From assembly GCF_017696315.1 (NCBI RefSeq), contig NZ_JAAORJ010000004.1, positions 444,519 through 508,518 on the forward strand: DNA of 64,000 nt. The letters are read 5' to 3'. The notes beneath the pieces are model-generated. The model was not told the origin of the DNA. It ran no database searches and saw nothing but the letters and a program-made list of their open reading frames with translations. The translations under genes were made by a program, and so were the position numbers. The DNA comes from Prochlorococcus marinus XMU1412 (lineage in GTDB: Bacteria; Cyanobacteriota; Cyanobacteriia; PCC-6307; Cyanobiaceae). Shown here piece by piece: positions 20,430 to 30,430 of this stretch; positions within the stretch are counted from its first letter, which is position 1, and every line of letters starts with the position of its first letter.

Positions 20430-20969
20430 TTATTTTTTGCCAGATTTACCAGCTTTTCTGAGAATTCTCTCATCATGATATTTAATTCCTTTACCTTTAT
20501 ATGGCTCTGGAGGTCTAATTGATCTGATTTTTGCTGCTTCATTGCCAACAATTTCCTTATCAATTCCAGATACGGTAACGTTTGTATTACTCTCAACTTT
20601 GTATGTTATACCATCAGGGGGGATCATTTCTACAGGATGACTATATCCTGCACTTACAACTAGATTTTTACCTTTTACTTGTGCTCTTGATCCAACGCCT
20701 ACAATTTCTAGTTTCTTTGAAAAACCTTGAGTAACTCCCTCAACCATATTTGCAATTAAAGCTCTACATAAACCATGTCTCTGCCTTGAATGTATTTTGG
20801 TTGTGGTAGGACTTACGACAACAGTATTATCTTTCTTATCAAAGCTAACCCCCTCAGGCATAAGACGTTTTAACTCACCCTTTGGGCCCTTAACTGTAAC
20901 TGTTAATCCATCAAAATCAACTGTAACTTTCTCTGGAATAAGTACTGGTGTTTTTCCGATTCTTGACAT
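20430..20969 (-). CDS. rplF: Ribosomal protein L6 (uL6)
   Basis: The 179-residue protein begins [15 protein letters not shown], has [20 protein letters not shown] mid-way and the C-terminal signature [16 protein letters not shown] near 155. It lies near the sarcin-ricin loop in the large subunit. A 12-bp gap separates it from rpsH. Confidence 0.98.
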   Translation of the reverse strand: MSRIGKTPVLIPEKVTVDFDGLTVTVKGPKGELKRLMPEGVSFDKKDNTVVVSPTTTKIHSRQRHGLCRALIANMVEGVTQGFSKKLEIVGVGSRAQVKGKNLVVSAGYSHPVEMIPPDGITYKVESNTNVTVSGIDKEIVGNEAAKIRSIRPPEPYKGKGIKYHDERILRKAGKSGKK

Positions 20970-20981
20970 GATTAATTCTCC

Positions 20982-21383
20982 TTAATAAACATAGCAGAGG
21001 ACTTCGCCGCCAATGCCTTGCTTTCTGGCATCGCGATCACTCATAACGCCTTTAGAAGTTGATATTATGGCAACTCCAAGACCTCCAAGAACTTTTGGTA
21101 AACCTCTAGTATTTTTATATATTCTCAAACCAGGTTTACTAACTCTTTGCATAGATCGAATAGTAGGAAATTTGTTTTTCCCACTATATTTGAGGCCGAG
21201 TATTATTTGTGATTTATAACCTTCACCTTCCTCATTAATATCAGAAATGAACCCCTCTTTTTGAAGTACTTTGGCGATACTTAAGGACATTTTTGAACTT
21301 GGGATTGTTGTGGATGTATGCTTTTTTTGACTCGCATTTCTAATTCGAGTTAGCATATCTGAAATAGGATCGTGATTTGACAT
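20982..21383 (-). CDS. rpsH: Ribosomal protein S8 (uS8)
   Basis: The 133-residue protein starts MSNHDPISDMLTRIRNAS and ends with the S8 block VAIISTSKGVMSDRDARKQG followed by IGGEVLCYVY. Its position between rplE and rplF, with no rpsN between them, follows the cyanobacterial arrangement in which S14 is encoded elsewhere. Confidence 0.98.
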   Translation of the reverse strand: MSNHDPISDMLTRIRNASQKKHTSTTIPSSKMSLSIAKVLQKEGFISDINEEGEGYKSQIILGLKYSGKNKFPTIRSMQRVSKPGLRIYKNTRGLPKVLGGLGVAIISTSKGVMSDRDARKQGIGGEVLCYVY

Positions 21384-21392
21384 AGTTTTAAA

Positions 21393-21932
21393 TTAATTCT
21401 TACTAAAAGGCATTCCTAACTCCTGCAAAAGAGCTTTACCTTCTTGATCTGATTTTGCACTAGTGACAATAGTTATATCCATACCTCTTATTGAATCTAT
21501 TTTATCAAAAGAGATTTCAGGAAAAATCAATTGCTCTTTCACGCCAACGGTGTAATTACCTCTCCCATCAAAACTTTTTGGATTAACTCCTCTAAAGTCT
21601 CTTATTCTTGGTAAAGCTAGATTTATAAATCTCTCCAAAAAAGAATACATCCTGTCTCCTCTCAAAGTTACAGTACAACCAATAGGCATGCCCTCACGAA
21701 TTTTAAAACCCGCGATAGCTTTTTTGGCCCTAGTTACTAAAGCCTTTTGTCCTGTAATTGTTGCCATTTCATTTAAAGAGGCTTCAAGAGCTTTCGAATT
21801 TGAAGCTGCCTCACCAAGACCTCTGTTAACGTTGACTTTGACAACTTTAGGTACTTGATGAATATTCTTAAGACCAAGGTCTTTTAGAAGTTTTGGTCTT
21901 ATTGATTCTTTGTAGCGATTTTTTAGAGTCAT
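21393..21932 (-). CDS. rplE: Ribosomal protein L5 (uL5)
   Basis: The 179-residue protein has [18 protein letters not shown], the loop [20 protein letters not shown] that contacts P-site tRNA, and the 5S-rRNA-binding region. [16 protein letters not shown] precedes the C-terminus. It follows rplX by 74 bp, one of the wider gaps in the cluster. Confidence 0.98.
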   Translation of the reverse strand: MTLKNRYKESIRPKLLKDLGLKNIHQVPKVVKVNVNRGLGEAASNSKALEASLNEMATITGQKALVTRAKKAIAGFKIREGMPIGCTVTLRGDRMYSFLERFINLALPRIRDFRGVNPKSFDGRGNYTVGVKEQLIFPEISFDKIDSIRGMDITIVTSAKSDQEGKALLQELGMPFSKN

Positions 21933-22006
21933 AATTTTTTGTTAATTCTGGTCTTTGTCAGAATTGATAAATTAGAAAAAGTTGAAATCTGGTTTCTGAT
22001 GAAAAA

Positions 22007-22363
22007 TTAATCAATTACTTCACCAGTTTTCTTCAATCTTCTTTTCTTAACCCCCTCTTTATCAATAAAATATTCAATCTTACTTGTAAGATTTTTATCC
22101 TTTGAAAAGAACATTACATTTGATGCATGTAAAGATGCTTCTTCTGTAAGTATTCTGCCAGTTTCACCTTCCTGAGTTGGTTTTACGTGTTTAGTCCTAA
22201 GGTTAATTCCTTTAACTACTACTCTATTTTCAAGAGGGATAGTTTTTAAAACCTCACCAGTTTTACCTTTGTCCTTACCGTTAATTACTTTTACCAAATC
22301 TCCAGTTTTGATTCTCATTTTTATTCTCTGGAAATTTTTCTTTTGCTTTAATGAATCCAACAT
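22007..22363 (-). CDS. rplX: Ribosomal protein L24 (uL24)
   Basis: The 118-residue protein contains the KOW motif [20 protein letters not shown] and the block [13 protein letters not shown]. Two starts are possible: ATG 22363, directly abutting the rplN stop, or the internal ATG that begins MRIKTGD. The first is favoured because GGAGG lies seven bases before it. That gives a 15-residue N-terminal extension ([15 protein letters not shown]) not found in E. coli L24. Confidence 0.95.
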   Translation of the reverse strand: MLDSLKQKKNFQRIKMRIKTGDLVKVINGKDKGKTGEVLKTIPLENRVVVKGINLRTKHVKPTQEGETGRILTEEASLHASNVMFFSKDKNLTSKIEYFIDKEGVKKRRLKKTGEVID

Positions 22364-22729
22364 TTAAATCACCTCCGGAGCAAGAGAAACAATCTTTGTA
22401 TAATTTTTATCCCGCAGTTCTCTAGCTACAGGACCAAAGACCCTCGTACCTTTTGGATTCTTATCTTCATTAATCAATACTGCCGCGTTGTCATCAAATC
22501 TGATTGAATTACCAGTATTTCTTCTTAATGTTGCTTTAGTTCTGACGATAACAGCTTTAACAACTTCAGATTTCTTAACTCCCATATTTGGAAGAGCATC
22601 TTTTACAGTTGCTACGATTACATCCCCGACATGCGCATACCTTCTATTAGAACCTAAAACCCGAATACATTGGAGTCTTTTTGCTCCGCTATTATCGGCA
22701 ACTGTTAAATAAGTTTCTTGTTGAATCAT
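22364..22729 (-). CDS. rplN: Ribosomal protein L14 (uL14)
   Basis: The 121-residue protein starts [20 protein letters not shown] and ends in [20 protein letters not shown], both classic L14 sequences. An AAGGAGG ribosome-binding site lies just before the ATG. Its start overlaps the rpsQ stop by four bases. Confidence 0.99.
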
Positions 22730-22992
22730 TTTTTAACCTCCTTAGCCTGACTTGTTTTATTGAGAATCTCTTCTATTGCCCATCTTTTATGAGCACTGAG
22801 CGGTCTAGTTTCTCTAATTTTAACTCGATCACCTAAAACACATGTATTTTCTGGATCATGCGCCTTATATCGTGTAGTTCTACTTACAATTTTTTTATAA
22901 GTAGGATGTGGATATCTGTTAATAACAGCAACAACAACTGTTTTATCCATTTTGTCGCTGACAACAGTACCAATTCTTTCTTTAAGTGCCAT
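22726..22992 (-). CDS. rpsQ: Ribosomal protein S17 (uS17)
   Basis: The 88-residue protein has the S17 sequences [20 protein letters not shown] and the C-terminal [18 protein letters not shown]. It lies between rpmC and rplN and overlaps the latter by four bases. Confidence 0.98.
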
Positions 22993-23001
22993 AACTAATA
23001 A

Positions 23002-23220
23002 TTAATCAGAAGTTGTTTTAGAAGCAGATTCACTCTTACTGAGAGTGAGTAATTGCGCAATTTGTGTCTTGATAATTTTAAATTTATGAGTTTCATTGAG
23101 CTGTCTTGTAGCTTGCTTGAATCTCAAGTCAAAAAGATCTTTTCGTAATTGGTCAATCTTTTCTGTAATTTGTTCAGAATTTAATTTTTTAAATTCCTTA
23201 AGTGACTCTGAGTTTTTCAT
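23002..23220 (-). CDS. rpmC: Ribosomal protein L29 (uL29)
   Basis: The 72-residue helical protein contains the L29 pattern [28 protein letters not shown] site precedes the ATG. It overlaps the rplP stop by four bases. L29 sits at the peptide exit tunnel. Confidence 0.97.
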   Translation of the reverse strand: MKNSESLKEFKKLNSEQITEKIDQLRKDLFDLRFKQATRQLNETHKFKIIKTQIAQLLTLSKSESASKTTSD

Positions 23221-23690
23221 TGTTTAACCTCCTCTTGAGATTTTTTGGTATTTTCTTGGGAGGAATTGTCTAGATTTTTATCAATGGAAATAAATTTAGT
23301 TTTTACAGGAAGTTTGTATTGAGCCAAACGCATAGCTTCCTTTGCAATTTCCTCAGTGATATCCTCACCACCCATTTCAAAAAGTATTCTTCCAGGTTTT
23401 ACTACTGCGACCCAAAACTCTGGATTACCTTTACCAGAACCCATTCTGGTTTCGGCAGGTCTCATGGTTACGGGTTTATCAGGAAATATTCTTATCCAGA
23501 TTTGACCACCACGTTTGATATATCTGGTCATAGCTCTTCTGCTTGCTTCAATCTGACGTGCAGTTACCCAGCCACAGTCTTGAGCTTGGAGAGCAAATTG
23601 ACCGAATGCAATAGTATTACCTTTTGAGGCTACACCCCTCATTCTGCCTCTATGTTGTTTACGGAATTTAGTACGTTTTGGACTAAGCAT
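23217..23690 (-). CDS. rplP: Ribosomal protein L16 (uL16)
   Basis: The 157-residue protein begins [19 protein letters not shown] and contains [20 protein letters not shown] and [10 protein letters not shown], diagnostic of L16. The C-terminal 20 or so residues ([17 protein letters not shown]) are a polar tail beyond the usual end. A strong AGGAGG lies seven bases before its ATG. Confidence 0.99.
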   Translation of the reverse strand: MLSPKRTKFRKQHRGRMRGVASKGNTIAFGQFALQAQDCGWVTARQIEASRRAMTRYIKRGGQIWIRIFPDKPVTMRPAETRMGSGKGNPEFWVAVVKPGRILFEMGGEDITEEIAKEAMRLAQYKLPVKTKFISIDKNLDNSSQENTKKSQEEVKQ

Positions 23691-23701
23691 TTTTATACCT
23701 C

Positions 23702-24433
23702 CTATGAATTCTCATTTGAACGATCCTCAAATTGCTGAGGTCTTCTACTAGCTTTCCTCTTAGGGCTCGCACCAACAGGGATAGTTTGTTCTTCTTTAGG
23801 GAGAACTTCACCTTTGAAAACCCAAACTTTAATGCCTAGAACACCGTAAGTTGTATTAGCTTCTCGTGTTGCATAGTCAATTTCAGCTCTCAATGTATGT
23901 AATGGAACTCTACCTTCTCTAGTCCATTCAGTTCTTGCTATTTCAGCACCATTCAACCTTCCCCCTACTTGAATTTTAAGACCTAGAACTCCAGCCCTTT
24001 GAGCCCTTTGTAAGGCCATCCTAATAGTTCTTCTAAAGGCGACTCTTTTTTCTAGTTGTTGAGCAATATATTCAGCAAGTAAAAAAGCATCAGCGTCTAC
24101 GCGTTCAACTTCAACAACGTTTATTCTGACTTGCCTTGTTCTATCACCTATAGTTTTTTGAATGCCAGATCTTAATTCTTCGATACCACTTCCTTGTCTT
24201 CCAACTATAACTCCTGGTCTTGCTGTTTTTAATTCAAGTTCCAGTTGGTCAGCTTTTCTTGCTATTAAGACATCGCTAATTCCTGCTGCTCCATATTTTT
24301 TTTGTATGAAGGTACGAATTTTAAAATCTTCTTGGAGAAGAATTGGATATGTTTTAGAAGTAGCAAACCACTTAGAGCGATGCTCTTGTGTAATTCCTAA
24401 TCTTAGTCCAGAAGGATGTATTTTATGTCCCAT
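23702..24433 (-). CDS. rpsC: Ribosomal protein S3 (uS3)
   Basis: The 243-residue protein has [14 protein letters not shown], the KH-domain [15 protein letters not shown] near residue 75, and the C-terminal block [20 protein letters not shown]. It sits at the mRNA entry site. It overlaps rplV by one base. Confidence 0.99.
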   Translation of the reverse strand: MGHKIHPSGLRLGITQEHRSKWFATSKTYPILLQEDFKIRTFIQKKYGAAGISDVLIARKADQLELELKTARPGVIVGRQGSGIEELRSGIQKTIGDRTRQVRINVVEVERVDADAFLLAEYIAQQLEKRVAFRRTIRMALQRAQRAGVLGLKIQVGGRLNGAEIARTEWTREGRVPLHTLRAEIDYATREANTTYGVLGIKVWVFKGEVLPKEEQTIPVGASPKRKASRRPQQFEDRSNENS

Positions 24434-24819
24434 TAGTTTTGTACCTCCGCATTAGTTTGAGTAGGAGCAGACTCAACAGAAATACTGATGTGGCAAGTCT
24501 GTTTTTTAATTGAAAAAGCTCGACCTTGAGCTCTGGGTCTATACCTTTTCATTACTGGACCACTATTAGCCCATGCAGAGGAAATAACTAGGGTAGATGG
24601 ATCCATTCCAAGGTTATGTTCTGCATTAGCAACAGCAGATCTTAGAACTTTAGTAATGGGGTCTGTAGATCTGTAAGGCATAAATTCCAACATAATCAAT
24701 GCATCTCTATAAGATCTACCCCTTATTTGATCCAAAACTCTTCTCACTTTAGAGGCTGATCCGCGAACATAATTCCCATGAGCAATTGCTGTTTTTGTTG
24801 TTTCAGGTGTTTTTGTCAT
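24433..24819 (-). CDS. rplV: Ribosomal protein L22 (uL22)
   Basis: The 128-residue protein contains [20 protein letters not shown] and the exit-tunnel loop region ending [20 protein letters not shown]. An AAAGGAG site precedes the ATG. It overlaps the rpsS stop by four bases. Confidence 0.98.
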
Positions 24820-25094
24820 GATTTTGCTCCTTTCTTATCTCTTATATGACCTCGGTAAGTGCGTGTAGGAGCAAATTCACCGAGTTTATGACCAATCATT
24901 TGTTCAGTAATAAATACTGGAATGTGAGTCTTGCCATTATGTACAGCGATTGTGTGACCGATCATTAAAGGTAAAATCGTAGAGGATCTTGACCAAGTTT
25001 TGATAACAGACTTGTCATTATCGGTATTTTGTTTTTCTACCTTCTTGAGCAGGCTATCTGCTATAAAAGGTCCTTTTTTTAGTGAACGTCCCAT
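24816..25094 (-). CDS. rpsS: Ribosomal protein S19 (uS19)
   Basis: The frame is open up to 25187 and overlaps the end of rplB, but the S19 start is the ATG at 25094 ([18 protein letters not shown]), giving the family's 92 residues. The C-terminal half carries [20 protein letters not shown] and RTYRGH. The extra upstream residues in the open frame are spurious. Confidence 0.98.
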
Positions 25095-25131
25095 GATTAT
25101 GTAATAGAAATTGAAATAATAAATGAAGTAA

Positions 25132-25995
25132 TCAAGAGTCTCTTCCTCCTCTACTCCTCTTAGAAACGCGACGGCGTCTTCGAACAACTAATTTATTACT
25201 TGGTTTGTTCTTTTTACGTGTCTTTAGTCCAAGAGCTGGCTTACCCCATGGAGTAACTGGGCCTGCTCTACCAATTGGTGCTTTTCCCTCTCCTCCTCCA
25301 TGTGGATGATCACATGGGTTCATTACACTACCTCTTACTTGAGGCCTTCTTCCAAGCCATCTTCTTCTTCCTGCTTTACCTAAGCTAGTATTTCTTATTT
25401 CAGAATTACCTACTTCACCAAGAGTTGCATAGCATTCTTTTCTTACAAGTCTTACCTCAGTAGATGGGAGCTTTAAAGCAACATAATCTCCCTCTTTTGC
25501 CATAACTTGAGCACTAGCTCCTGCGGATCTAACCATTTGAGCACCCCTACCTGCGTATAACTCAACACAATGAACACTAGATCCTAATGGCATAACAGAA
25601 AGAGGCATGGCATTTCCATCTTCAATTGGAACACTTTCTCCAGAAATTACATTTTGTCCGACTTTTACTCCTGCTGGAGCGATAATATATCTTTTCTCTC
25701 CATCTTCGTAAAATAAAAGTGCCAACCTTGCATTTCTATGAGGATCGTAATGTATAGCTGCAATTTTAGCGTTGATATTTCTTTTATCTCTTCTAAAGTC
25801 AACCAATCTATATTGCCTTTTGTGACCACCTCCACGATGACGACAAGTGATAACTCCACGATTATTCCTGCCTTTAACTCTATGTTTTGAAACTATTAGT
25901 GATCTTTCAGGTTTTGCACTTGTGATTTCACTAAAGTCAGTAACTACTCTCTGCCTAGTGCCAGGTGTGTAAGGTTTAAATTTACGTATTGCCAT
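25132..25995 (-). CDS. rplB: Ribosomal protein L2 (uL2)
   Basis: The 287-residue protein has [20 protein letters not shown] near residue 43 and the peptidyl-transferase-centre motif [19 protein letters not shown] near 226, with the conserved histidine. It lies between rplW and rpsS in S10-operon order. Confidence 0.99.
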
Positions 25996-26007
25996 GATTA
26001 AAACTCC

Positions 26008-26310
26008 TTAAGATTCTGGAAATAGTTGGATTTTGTCTCCTTCAGCAAGACGTACAATTGCCTTCTTGACCTGAGAACGTTTACCGGAAAATTTCCCGAC
26101 TCTTCTTGTTCTCCTAGGAGGGTTCATAGTGTTAACTCCTATGACTTTAACACTGAACAAGGCTTCAATAGCTGCCTTTATTTGTGGTTTAGCAGCTCTA
26201 TGATCTACTTCGAAAGTATATTGGTTAAGATCTAGTGCATTTGTAGCTTTTTCAGTAATGACAGGCTTTCGTATTACATCGGCTAAACGAGAATCGAATA
26301 ATTTACTCAT
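26008..26310 (-). CDS. rplW: Ribosomal protein L23 (uL23)
   Basis: The 100-residue protein contains [20 protein letters not shown] and [14 protein letters not shown], typical of L23, which docks trigger factor and SRP at the tunnel exit. An AGGAGG site precedes the ATG, and its start overlaps the rplD stop by four bases. Confidence 0.98.
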   Translation of the reverse strand: MSKLFDSRLADVIRKPVITEKATNALDLNQYTFEVDHRAAKPQIKAAIEALFSVKVIGVNTMNPPRRTRRVGKFSGKRSQVKKAIVRLAEGDKIQLFPES

Positions 26311-26939
26311 GATGCATAAACCTCCTGAATTTTATCTATCGCTGATTGACCTATTACCAATTTATTGGCATTGAGAATATCAAATACATTTAATTGATCG
26401 GCGGCGATTAATTTTACTTTCTCAATATTATTAATGGATTTTTTTATAATATCGGAAGGGCTATCAAGAATAATCAAGACTTTTTCAGTTTTTTGTATAC
26501 CTAATCGAGCAAGGCCATTGATGATATCACTTGTTTTAGGCTGCTTTAAAGTAGATCCAAAATCTTCAACAGCCTTCATATCAGATACTCTGGACATAAG
26601 AGCTGTTCTAAGAGCTAATCTACGTTCCTTACGATTCATATCAAGATTGTAAGAACGTGGCTTCGGTCCAAAAATAATTCCGCCACCAGGTCTTAAGGGT
26701 GTCCTTATTGATCCTTGACGAGCTCTTCCTGTACCTTTCTGTTTGTATGGCTTTCTACCGCCCCCGCGCACTTCAGATCTTGTCAAAGTTGATGCTGTCC
26801 CTTGTCTTTTATTTGCTAGCTGTCTAAGGACTGCTCTATGGATTAAGTCTGCCGAAGAAGTTTCTTTAGCAACTGCTAAATCAAGAGTAACTTTGCCTGA
26901 TTTTTTACCATCCCACTTTAAAGTTTCAAGTGTTGTCAT
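26307..26939 (-). CDS. rplD: Ribosomal protein L4 (uL4)
   Basis: The 210-residue protein has the tunnel-lining loop [20 protein letters not shown] followed by [20 protein letters not shown]. Its ATG follows AAGGAGGTG and overlaps the rplC stop by four bases. In E. coli L4 represses the S10 operon through a leader hairpin; whether that applies to the structured leader upstream of rplC here is unknown. Confidence 0.99.
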   Translation of the reverse strand: MTTLETLKWDGKKSGKVTLDLAVAKETSSADLIHRAVLRQLANKRQGTASTLTRSEVRGGGRKPYKQKGTGRARQGSIRTPLRPGGGIIFGPKPRSYNLDMNRKERRLALRTALMSRVSDMKAVEDFGSTLKQPKTSDIINGLARLGIQKTEKVLIILDSPSDIIKKSINNIEKVKLIAADQLNVFDILNANKLVIGQSAIDKIQEVYAS

Positions 26940-27589
26940 GATTTTTCACCTCCTTTTTTGCCTACAACATTATTTGGCTTAATGTTGACAATTGAGCCGG
27001 GCTTACCTGGAACAGAACCCTTTACTACAAGCAAATTCTTCTGATCATCAATTTTTAGAACTAACAATCCTTTGGTAGTTATCTGTTTTCCTCCATATCT
27101 TCCTGCCATTCTTTTCCCTGGATAAATTCTACCCGGAGTTGTTCCTGCTCCTGTAGATCCTGGTGCTCTATGATTTTTTGAACCATGACTCATAGGACCT
27201 CTGCTAAAACCATGTCTTTTCTGGTAACCTGAAAAACCTCTACCCATAGATTTGCCACTGATATCAACTTTTTGACCAACCTCAAAGTTTTTTACAGTTA
27301 TTTGTTTACCGATTTCATAAGATGAAGTTTCTTCAACCCTATATTCTTTCAAATGCTTTAAAAGTTCTTCACCTGATTTTAATAAGTGTCCCTTTTCAGG
27401 TTTGTTTAAATGCTTCTCTTTGGACAAGCCATAACCTATCTGAACGGCGGTATAACCATCCAAAGCAGCTGTTTTCAATTGAGTGACGCGGCACGGACCA
27501 GCTTCTATAAGAGTAACTGGTACCGAATTACCTTTATCATCGAAAAGTTGGGACATGCCCAATTTCTTTCCTAAAATTCCGATAGACAT
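26936..27589 (-). CDS. rplC: Ribosomal protein L3 (uL3)
   Basis: The 217-residue protein begins [20 protein letters not shown] and contains [20 protein letters not shown] and [19 protein letters not shown]. It is the first gene of the cluster; rpsJ, which starts this operon in E. coli, is not here, as is normal in cyanobacteria. No Shine-Dalgarno sequence is evident before its ATG, unlike rplD, rplW and rplN. Confidence 0.99.
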   Translation of the reverse strand: MSIGILGKKLGMSQLFDDKGNSVPVTLIEAGPCRVTQLKTAALDGYTAVQIGYGLSKEKHLNKPEKGHLLKSGEELLKHLKEYRVEETSSYEIGKQITVKNFEVGQKVDISGKSMGRGFSGYQKRHGFSRGPMSHGSKNHRAPGSTGAGTTPGRIYPGKRMAGRYGGKQITTKGLLVLKIDDQKNLLVVKGSVPGKPGSIVNIKPNNVVGKKGGEKS

Positions 27590-27712
27590 AAGACTAAATT
27601 AGGCTAGCTCGTAATAATTTTTCAATTATCTAAACCCTTCAGTTATTAAGGTGAAGTTAATAAAAAAACAATTAGTAAGGTCGAGACTTATCTGAAATAA
27701 TAGATAGTTTCT

Positions 27713-27739
27713 CTCGGGATAAACCCACCTGAGTTTTTT
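27713..27739 (+). terminator. Possible Rho-independent terminator between rplC and ndhN
   Basis: CTCGGG at 27713-27718 can pair with CCTGAG at 27728-27733 (one G-U pair) across a 9-nt loop and is followed by six T. On the plus strand there is no gene to terminate, since rplC reads the other way, so either it ends an unannotated short RNA or the match is fortuitous. Confidence 0.35.
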
Positions 27740-27770
27740 AACGAAACGCTAAAAAATGTGAAATTTTCAG

Positions 27771-27793
27771 AGGCTCGGCTAGCTTGCGAGCTT
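27771..27793. repeat. GC-rich hairpin in the rplC-ndhN gap
   Basis: GCTCG (27773-27777) and CGAGC (27787-27791) form a stem, extendable by a G-U and an A-T pair, around loop GCTAGCTTG. The 8-mer GGCTAGCT overlapping it (27777-27784) recurs at 27602-27609 just upstream of rplC. This GC content is unusual for an intergenic region in such an AT-rich genome. Confidence 0.5.
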
Positions 27794-27868
27794 AAAAATT
27801 CACTGAATCACAATTGTACATCATCAAGTACCATAAAATAAAATAAAATAGAAATAAAGGAAATTTTT

Positions 27869-28345
27869 ATGCCATTACTTCTCTCAGGGAAAAAGTTTCA
27901 TAACGATTTAAAAACTAACAAATGTCTCGCAATATTTGCTCCTCTTGAAGGTGGTTATGAAACTCGTCTTTTGAGGAGAATGAGGGCCAAAGGCTTTAAA
28001 ACTTTTATAACTTCAGCAAGAGGGCTTGGAGATCCAGAAGTTTTCTTGCTCAAATTGCATGGCGTTAGACCACCTCACCTTGGTCATCAAAGTGTAGGAA
28101 GAAACGGAGCGCTTGGGGAAGTTCAACAAGTAATCCCACAAGCTTCTGAGTTATTTAATGAAAATGATAAAAATAAATTACTTTGGTTATTAGAAGGTCA
28201 AGTATTATCTCAATCTGAATTAGAAAGCTTAATAGAGATTTGCACTAACGATAATAAACTAACAATAGTTGTTGAAATGGGGGGTTCAAGAAAACTTGAA
28301 TGGAAACCATTAAGTAATTATATTTTGGATGAATTTGAAAGTTAA
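27869..28345 (+). CDS. ndhN: NDH-1 subunit N
   Basis: The 158-residue protein matches the cyanobacterial and plastid NdhN family: [20 protein letters not shown] at the start, [18 protein letters not shown] near 28, and [20 protein letters not shown] near 74. NdhN belongs to the oxygenic-photosynthesis-specific module of the NDH-1 complex that accepts electrons from ferredoxin for cyclic flow and respiration. AAAGG lies before the ATG. ldpA begins 5 bp downstream, implying co-transcription. Confidence 0.95.
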   Translation: MPLLLSGKKFHNDLKTNKCLAIFAPLEGGYETRLLRRMRAKGFKTFITSARGLGDPEVFLLKLHGVRPPHLGHQSVGRNGALGEVQQVIPQASELFNENDKNKLLWLLEGQVLSQSELESLIEICTNDNKLTIVVEMGGSRKLEWKPLSNYILDEFES

Positions 28346-28350
28346 ATTGT

Positions 28351-29358
28351 TTGATTAAAACCAAGAATAAAAAAGATAAATGGATTAAGTTAATTTGTGG
28401 TGCCAGTAATGAAGATATTGTTGCCATAGAAGATTTATGTGCAATTTATACTGCTGCTGGTGTCGACTACATAGATGTTGCAGCAGAAGAATCTATAGTT
28501 TATGCAGCAAAAAAAGGAATCGATTGGGCAAAAAAAGTCTTTAAAAACTCCCCTGGATTAATGATAAGTATTAGTGATGGTAATGATATCCACTTTCGAA
28601 AAGCAAAATTTGATCCTTTAAAATGTCCCCCTAGTTGTCCAAGACCATGTGAAAAAGTATGCCCCACCTTTGCAATTGATAATTTCGGAATTAAAGAGAG
28701 TAAATGTTATGGATGTGGAAGATGTTTAAATAGTTGTCCTCTAAATCTAATTAGTGAATATGAATATAATTTGTCAAAAAATGATTTAGCATCAACACTT
28801 CAAAAAATAAGGCCTAATGCAGTAGAAATTCATACAGAAATCAATCGCCTAGATTCTTTCACAAAAGTTGTAAGAATCCTTCAAAGTTCTGGAATAAAAT
28901 TTGACAAGATATCTATTAGTTGTGGATTAAATCAATCTTTCAAACAAGCCCAAGAGCCCGAAGATCTTTTGAAAGCTCTTTGGGAAAGATATGAAATTCT
29001 GAATAAGCTAGATATTCCCCTTATTTGGCAACTAGATGGAAGGCCAATGTCTGGAGATCTTGCTCCTACAACAAGTAGAGATGCTGTTAAGTTGTTTGAA
29101 AAAATCGGTTCAGATCTTCCACCAGGATTAATTCAATTAGCAGGAGGAACAAATGAAAAAACTCATGAATTGTTGAATTCAAACAATCTCCCAGATGGAA
29201 TAGCATTTGGAAGTGCTGCAAGAAAAATTATGCAGCCCCTTATAGAATTTGCTCACAAAAATAACAAAAAACTCTATGACTATCCTGAAATAATGGGTTT
29301 GGCGATCAAAAAAGCTCAGAAATTTCTAGAGCCATGGAAATCGAGCTCATTCAAATAA
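28351..29358 (+). CDS. ldpA: LdpA, iron-sulfur protein that tunes the circadian period
   Basis: The 335-residue protein carries two ferredoxin-like cysteine clusters, CPPSCPRPCEKVCP (about residues 93-106) and CYGCGRCLNSCP (about 119-130), enough for two [4Fe-4S] centres. A TIM-barrel-like C-terminal part follows (LIWQLDGRPMSGDL, IQLAGGTNEKTHELL). This is the layout of LdpA, which in Synechococcus elongatus senses redox state and feeds it to the Kai clock. Start appears to be TTG 28351; no ATG fits. Adjacent ndhN links it to electron transport, so a redox role is plausible even if the clock is reduced. Confidence 0.88.
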   Translation: MIKTKNKKDKWIKLICGASNEDIVAIEDLCAIYTAAGVDYIDVAAEESIVYAAKKGIDWAKKVFKNSPGLMISISDGNDIHFRKAKFDPLKCPPSCPRPCEKVCPTFAIDNFGIKESKCYGCGRCLNSCPLNLISEYEYNLSKNDLASTLQKIRPNAVEIHTEINRLDSFTKVVRILQSSGIKFDKISISCGLNQSFKQAQEPEDLLKALWERYEILNKLDIPLIWQLDGRPMSGDLAPTTSRDAVKLFEKIGSDLPPGLIQLAGGTNEKTHELLNSNNLPDGIAFGSAARKIMQPLIEFAHKNNKKLYDYPEIMGLAIKKAQKFLEPWKSSSFK

Positions 29359-29452
29359 TATTTTTATTTTTCAAAACTAGCGCCATGTTTATAAAAAATT
29401 TGTATTTTTTGGATAGAAAAAAATCTTTTCATGTATTAAAATAGTAATTCAA

Positions 29453-29524
29453 TGGGCCGTCGCCAAGTGGTAAGGCATCGGGTTTTGGTCTCGACATTCC
29501 TAGGTTCGAATCCTAGCGGCCCAG
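29453..29524 (+). tRNA. tRNA-Gln(UUG)
   Basis: The 72-nt gene has acceptor stem TGGGCCG/CGGCCCA and discriminator G. The anticodon stem TCGGG/CTCGA contains one G-U pair and encloses TTTTGGT with anticodon TTG. The T arm contains GGTTCGAATCC. CCA is not encoded. The next gene starts 13 bp downstream. Confidence 0.97.
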
Positions 29525-29537
29525 TTCTAATATTCAA

Positions 29538-30317
29538 TTGGTGTCTTCTCAAAAAATTTTTCTATTTGATTTTGATGGAGTAATAGTTGATGGAATGCAA
29601 GAATATTGGCATAGCTCCTTGCTGGCCTGTGAAAGATATTTAAATTCACCCAACATCACTATTGATCAAAAACTTTATCAAGGAGTACCAAATTCTTTCA
29701 AAGAAATTAGGCCTTGGGTTAAATATGGTTGGGAAATGATTCTAATTGTTCACGAAATTATAAAAACAGAAAATCCATTAAAAAGTGATAATAAAGATGA
29801 TTTCATTAATAATTATCATCAAAATTGCCAGAGGATATTAAATGAAAATTCTTGGATAGCAGAAGATATACAAAAAATGTTAGATAAGTCTCGCAAGTAC
29901 CAAATTGATAAAGATTTTAAATCGTGGGTAAATTTACATAAACCTTTTTTTGAAATTATAAATTTTATGAAAGAATTAAGCAAAAGAGGAATAAAAACTG
30001 GAGTTATAACAACTAAAGGTAAAATATTTGCAGAAAAAATTCTTAAACAATTAAATATTTTTCCAGAATTTATTTTTGGTTATGAATCAGGAACAAAAAT
30101 CAAAATAGCTGAAAAAGTCACACAAACTTATGAAATTTTAGGCTTTATAGAAGATAGAAAAAAAACTCTAATCGATATTAAACAAAATTCAGAAACTTCT
30201 CACATTCCATGCTTCCTAGCTGATTGGGGATATTTGAAAGAATCAGATAAAAATAAGCTAAGTAATGAAATCAAATTATTAAAATTAGGAAACCTTGGAG
30301 AATTAGTTGCAATTTAA
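29538..30317 (+). CDS. HAD-superfamily phosphatase-like protein
   Basis: The 259-residue protein opens FLFDFDGVIVDGMQEYWHSS with the nucleophile aspartate pair. GVITTKGKIFAEKILKQL (motif II threonine) lies near residue 155 and GFIEDRKKTLIDI (motif IV acidic residues) near 207. A conserved central helical cap fills residues 20-140. Substrate unknown. The start is TTG 29538 or the adjacent GTG 29541. It lies immediately after tRNA-Gln and may be read from the tRNA promoter. Confidence 0.78.
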   Translation: MVSSQKIFLFDFDGVIVDGMQEYWHSSLLACERYLNSPNITIDQKLYQGVPNSFKEIRPWVKYGWEMILIVHEIIKTENPLKSDNKDDFINNYHQNCQRILNENSWIAEDIQKMLDKSRKYQIDKDFKSWVNLHKPFFEIINFMKELSKRGIKTGVITTKGKIFAEKILKQLNIFPEFIFGYESGTKIKIAEKVTQTYEILGFIEDRKKTLIDIKQNSETSHIPCFLADWGYLKESDKNKLSNEIKLLKLGNLGELVAI

Positions 30318-30331
30318 AGATAATCAGCTAG

Positions 30332-30345
30332 AGTACAGATGTACT
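30332..30345 (+). promoter_or_regulatory. LexA (SOS) box of recA
   Basis: AGTACAGATGTACT is a 14-bp palindromic match to the cyanobacterial LexA consensus (AGTAC-N4-GTACT type). It ends on the first base of a TATAGT (30345-30350) that could be the -10 element, so repressor binding would block polymerase. recA begins 86 bp downstream. Confidence 0.87.
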
Positions 30346-30430
30346 ATAGTTTGTATTTATGAAGTTTGGTTTAAATAAAAATTTCCAAATTTAGAATAAT
30401 TACAAGAACTTTAACCGATAAATCAGACAA

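Noticed and set aside
25095-25187. N-terminal extension of the rpsS frame (31 codons)
   Set aside because: S19 proteins start [10 protein letters not shown]; the extra part overlaps the end of rplB and has no S19 similarity.
27601-27868. Known cyanobacterial small RNAs Yfr1 or Yfr2-type in the rplC-ndhN gap
   Set aside because: I could not find the unpaired ACTCCTCACAC core of Yfr1 or the repeated GGAAACA motif of Yfr2-5, so the region is left unassigned.
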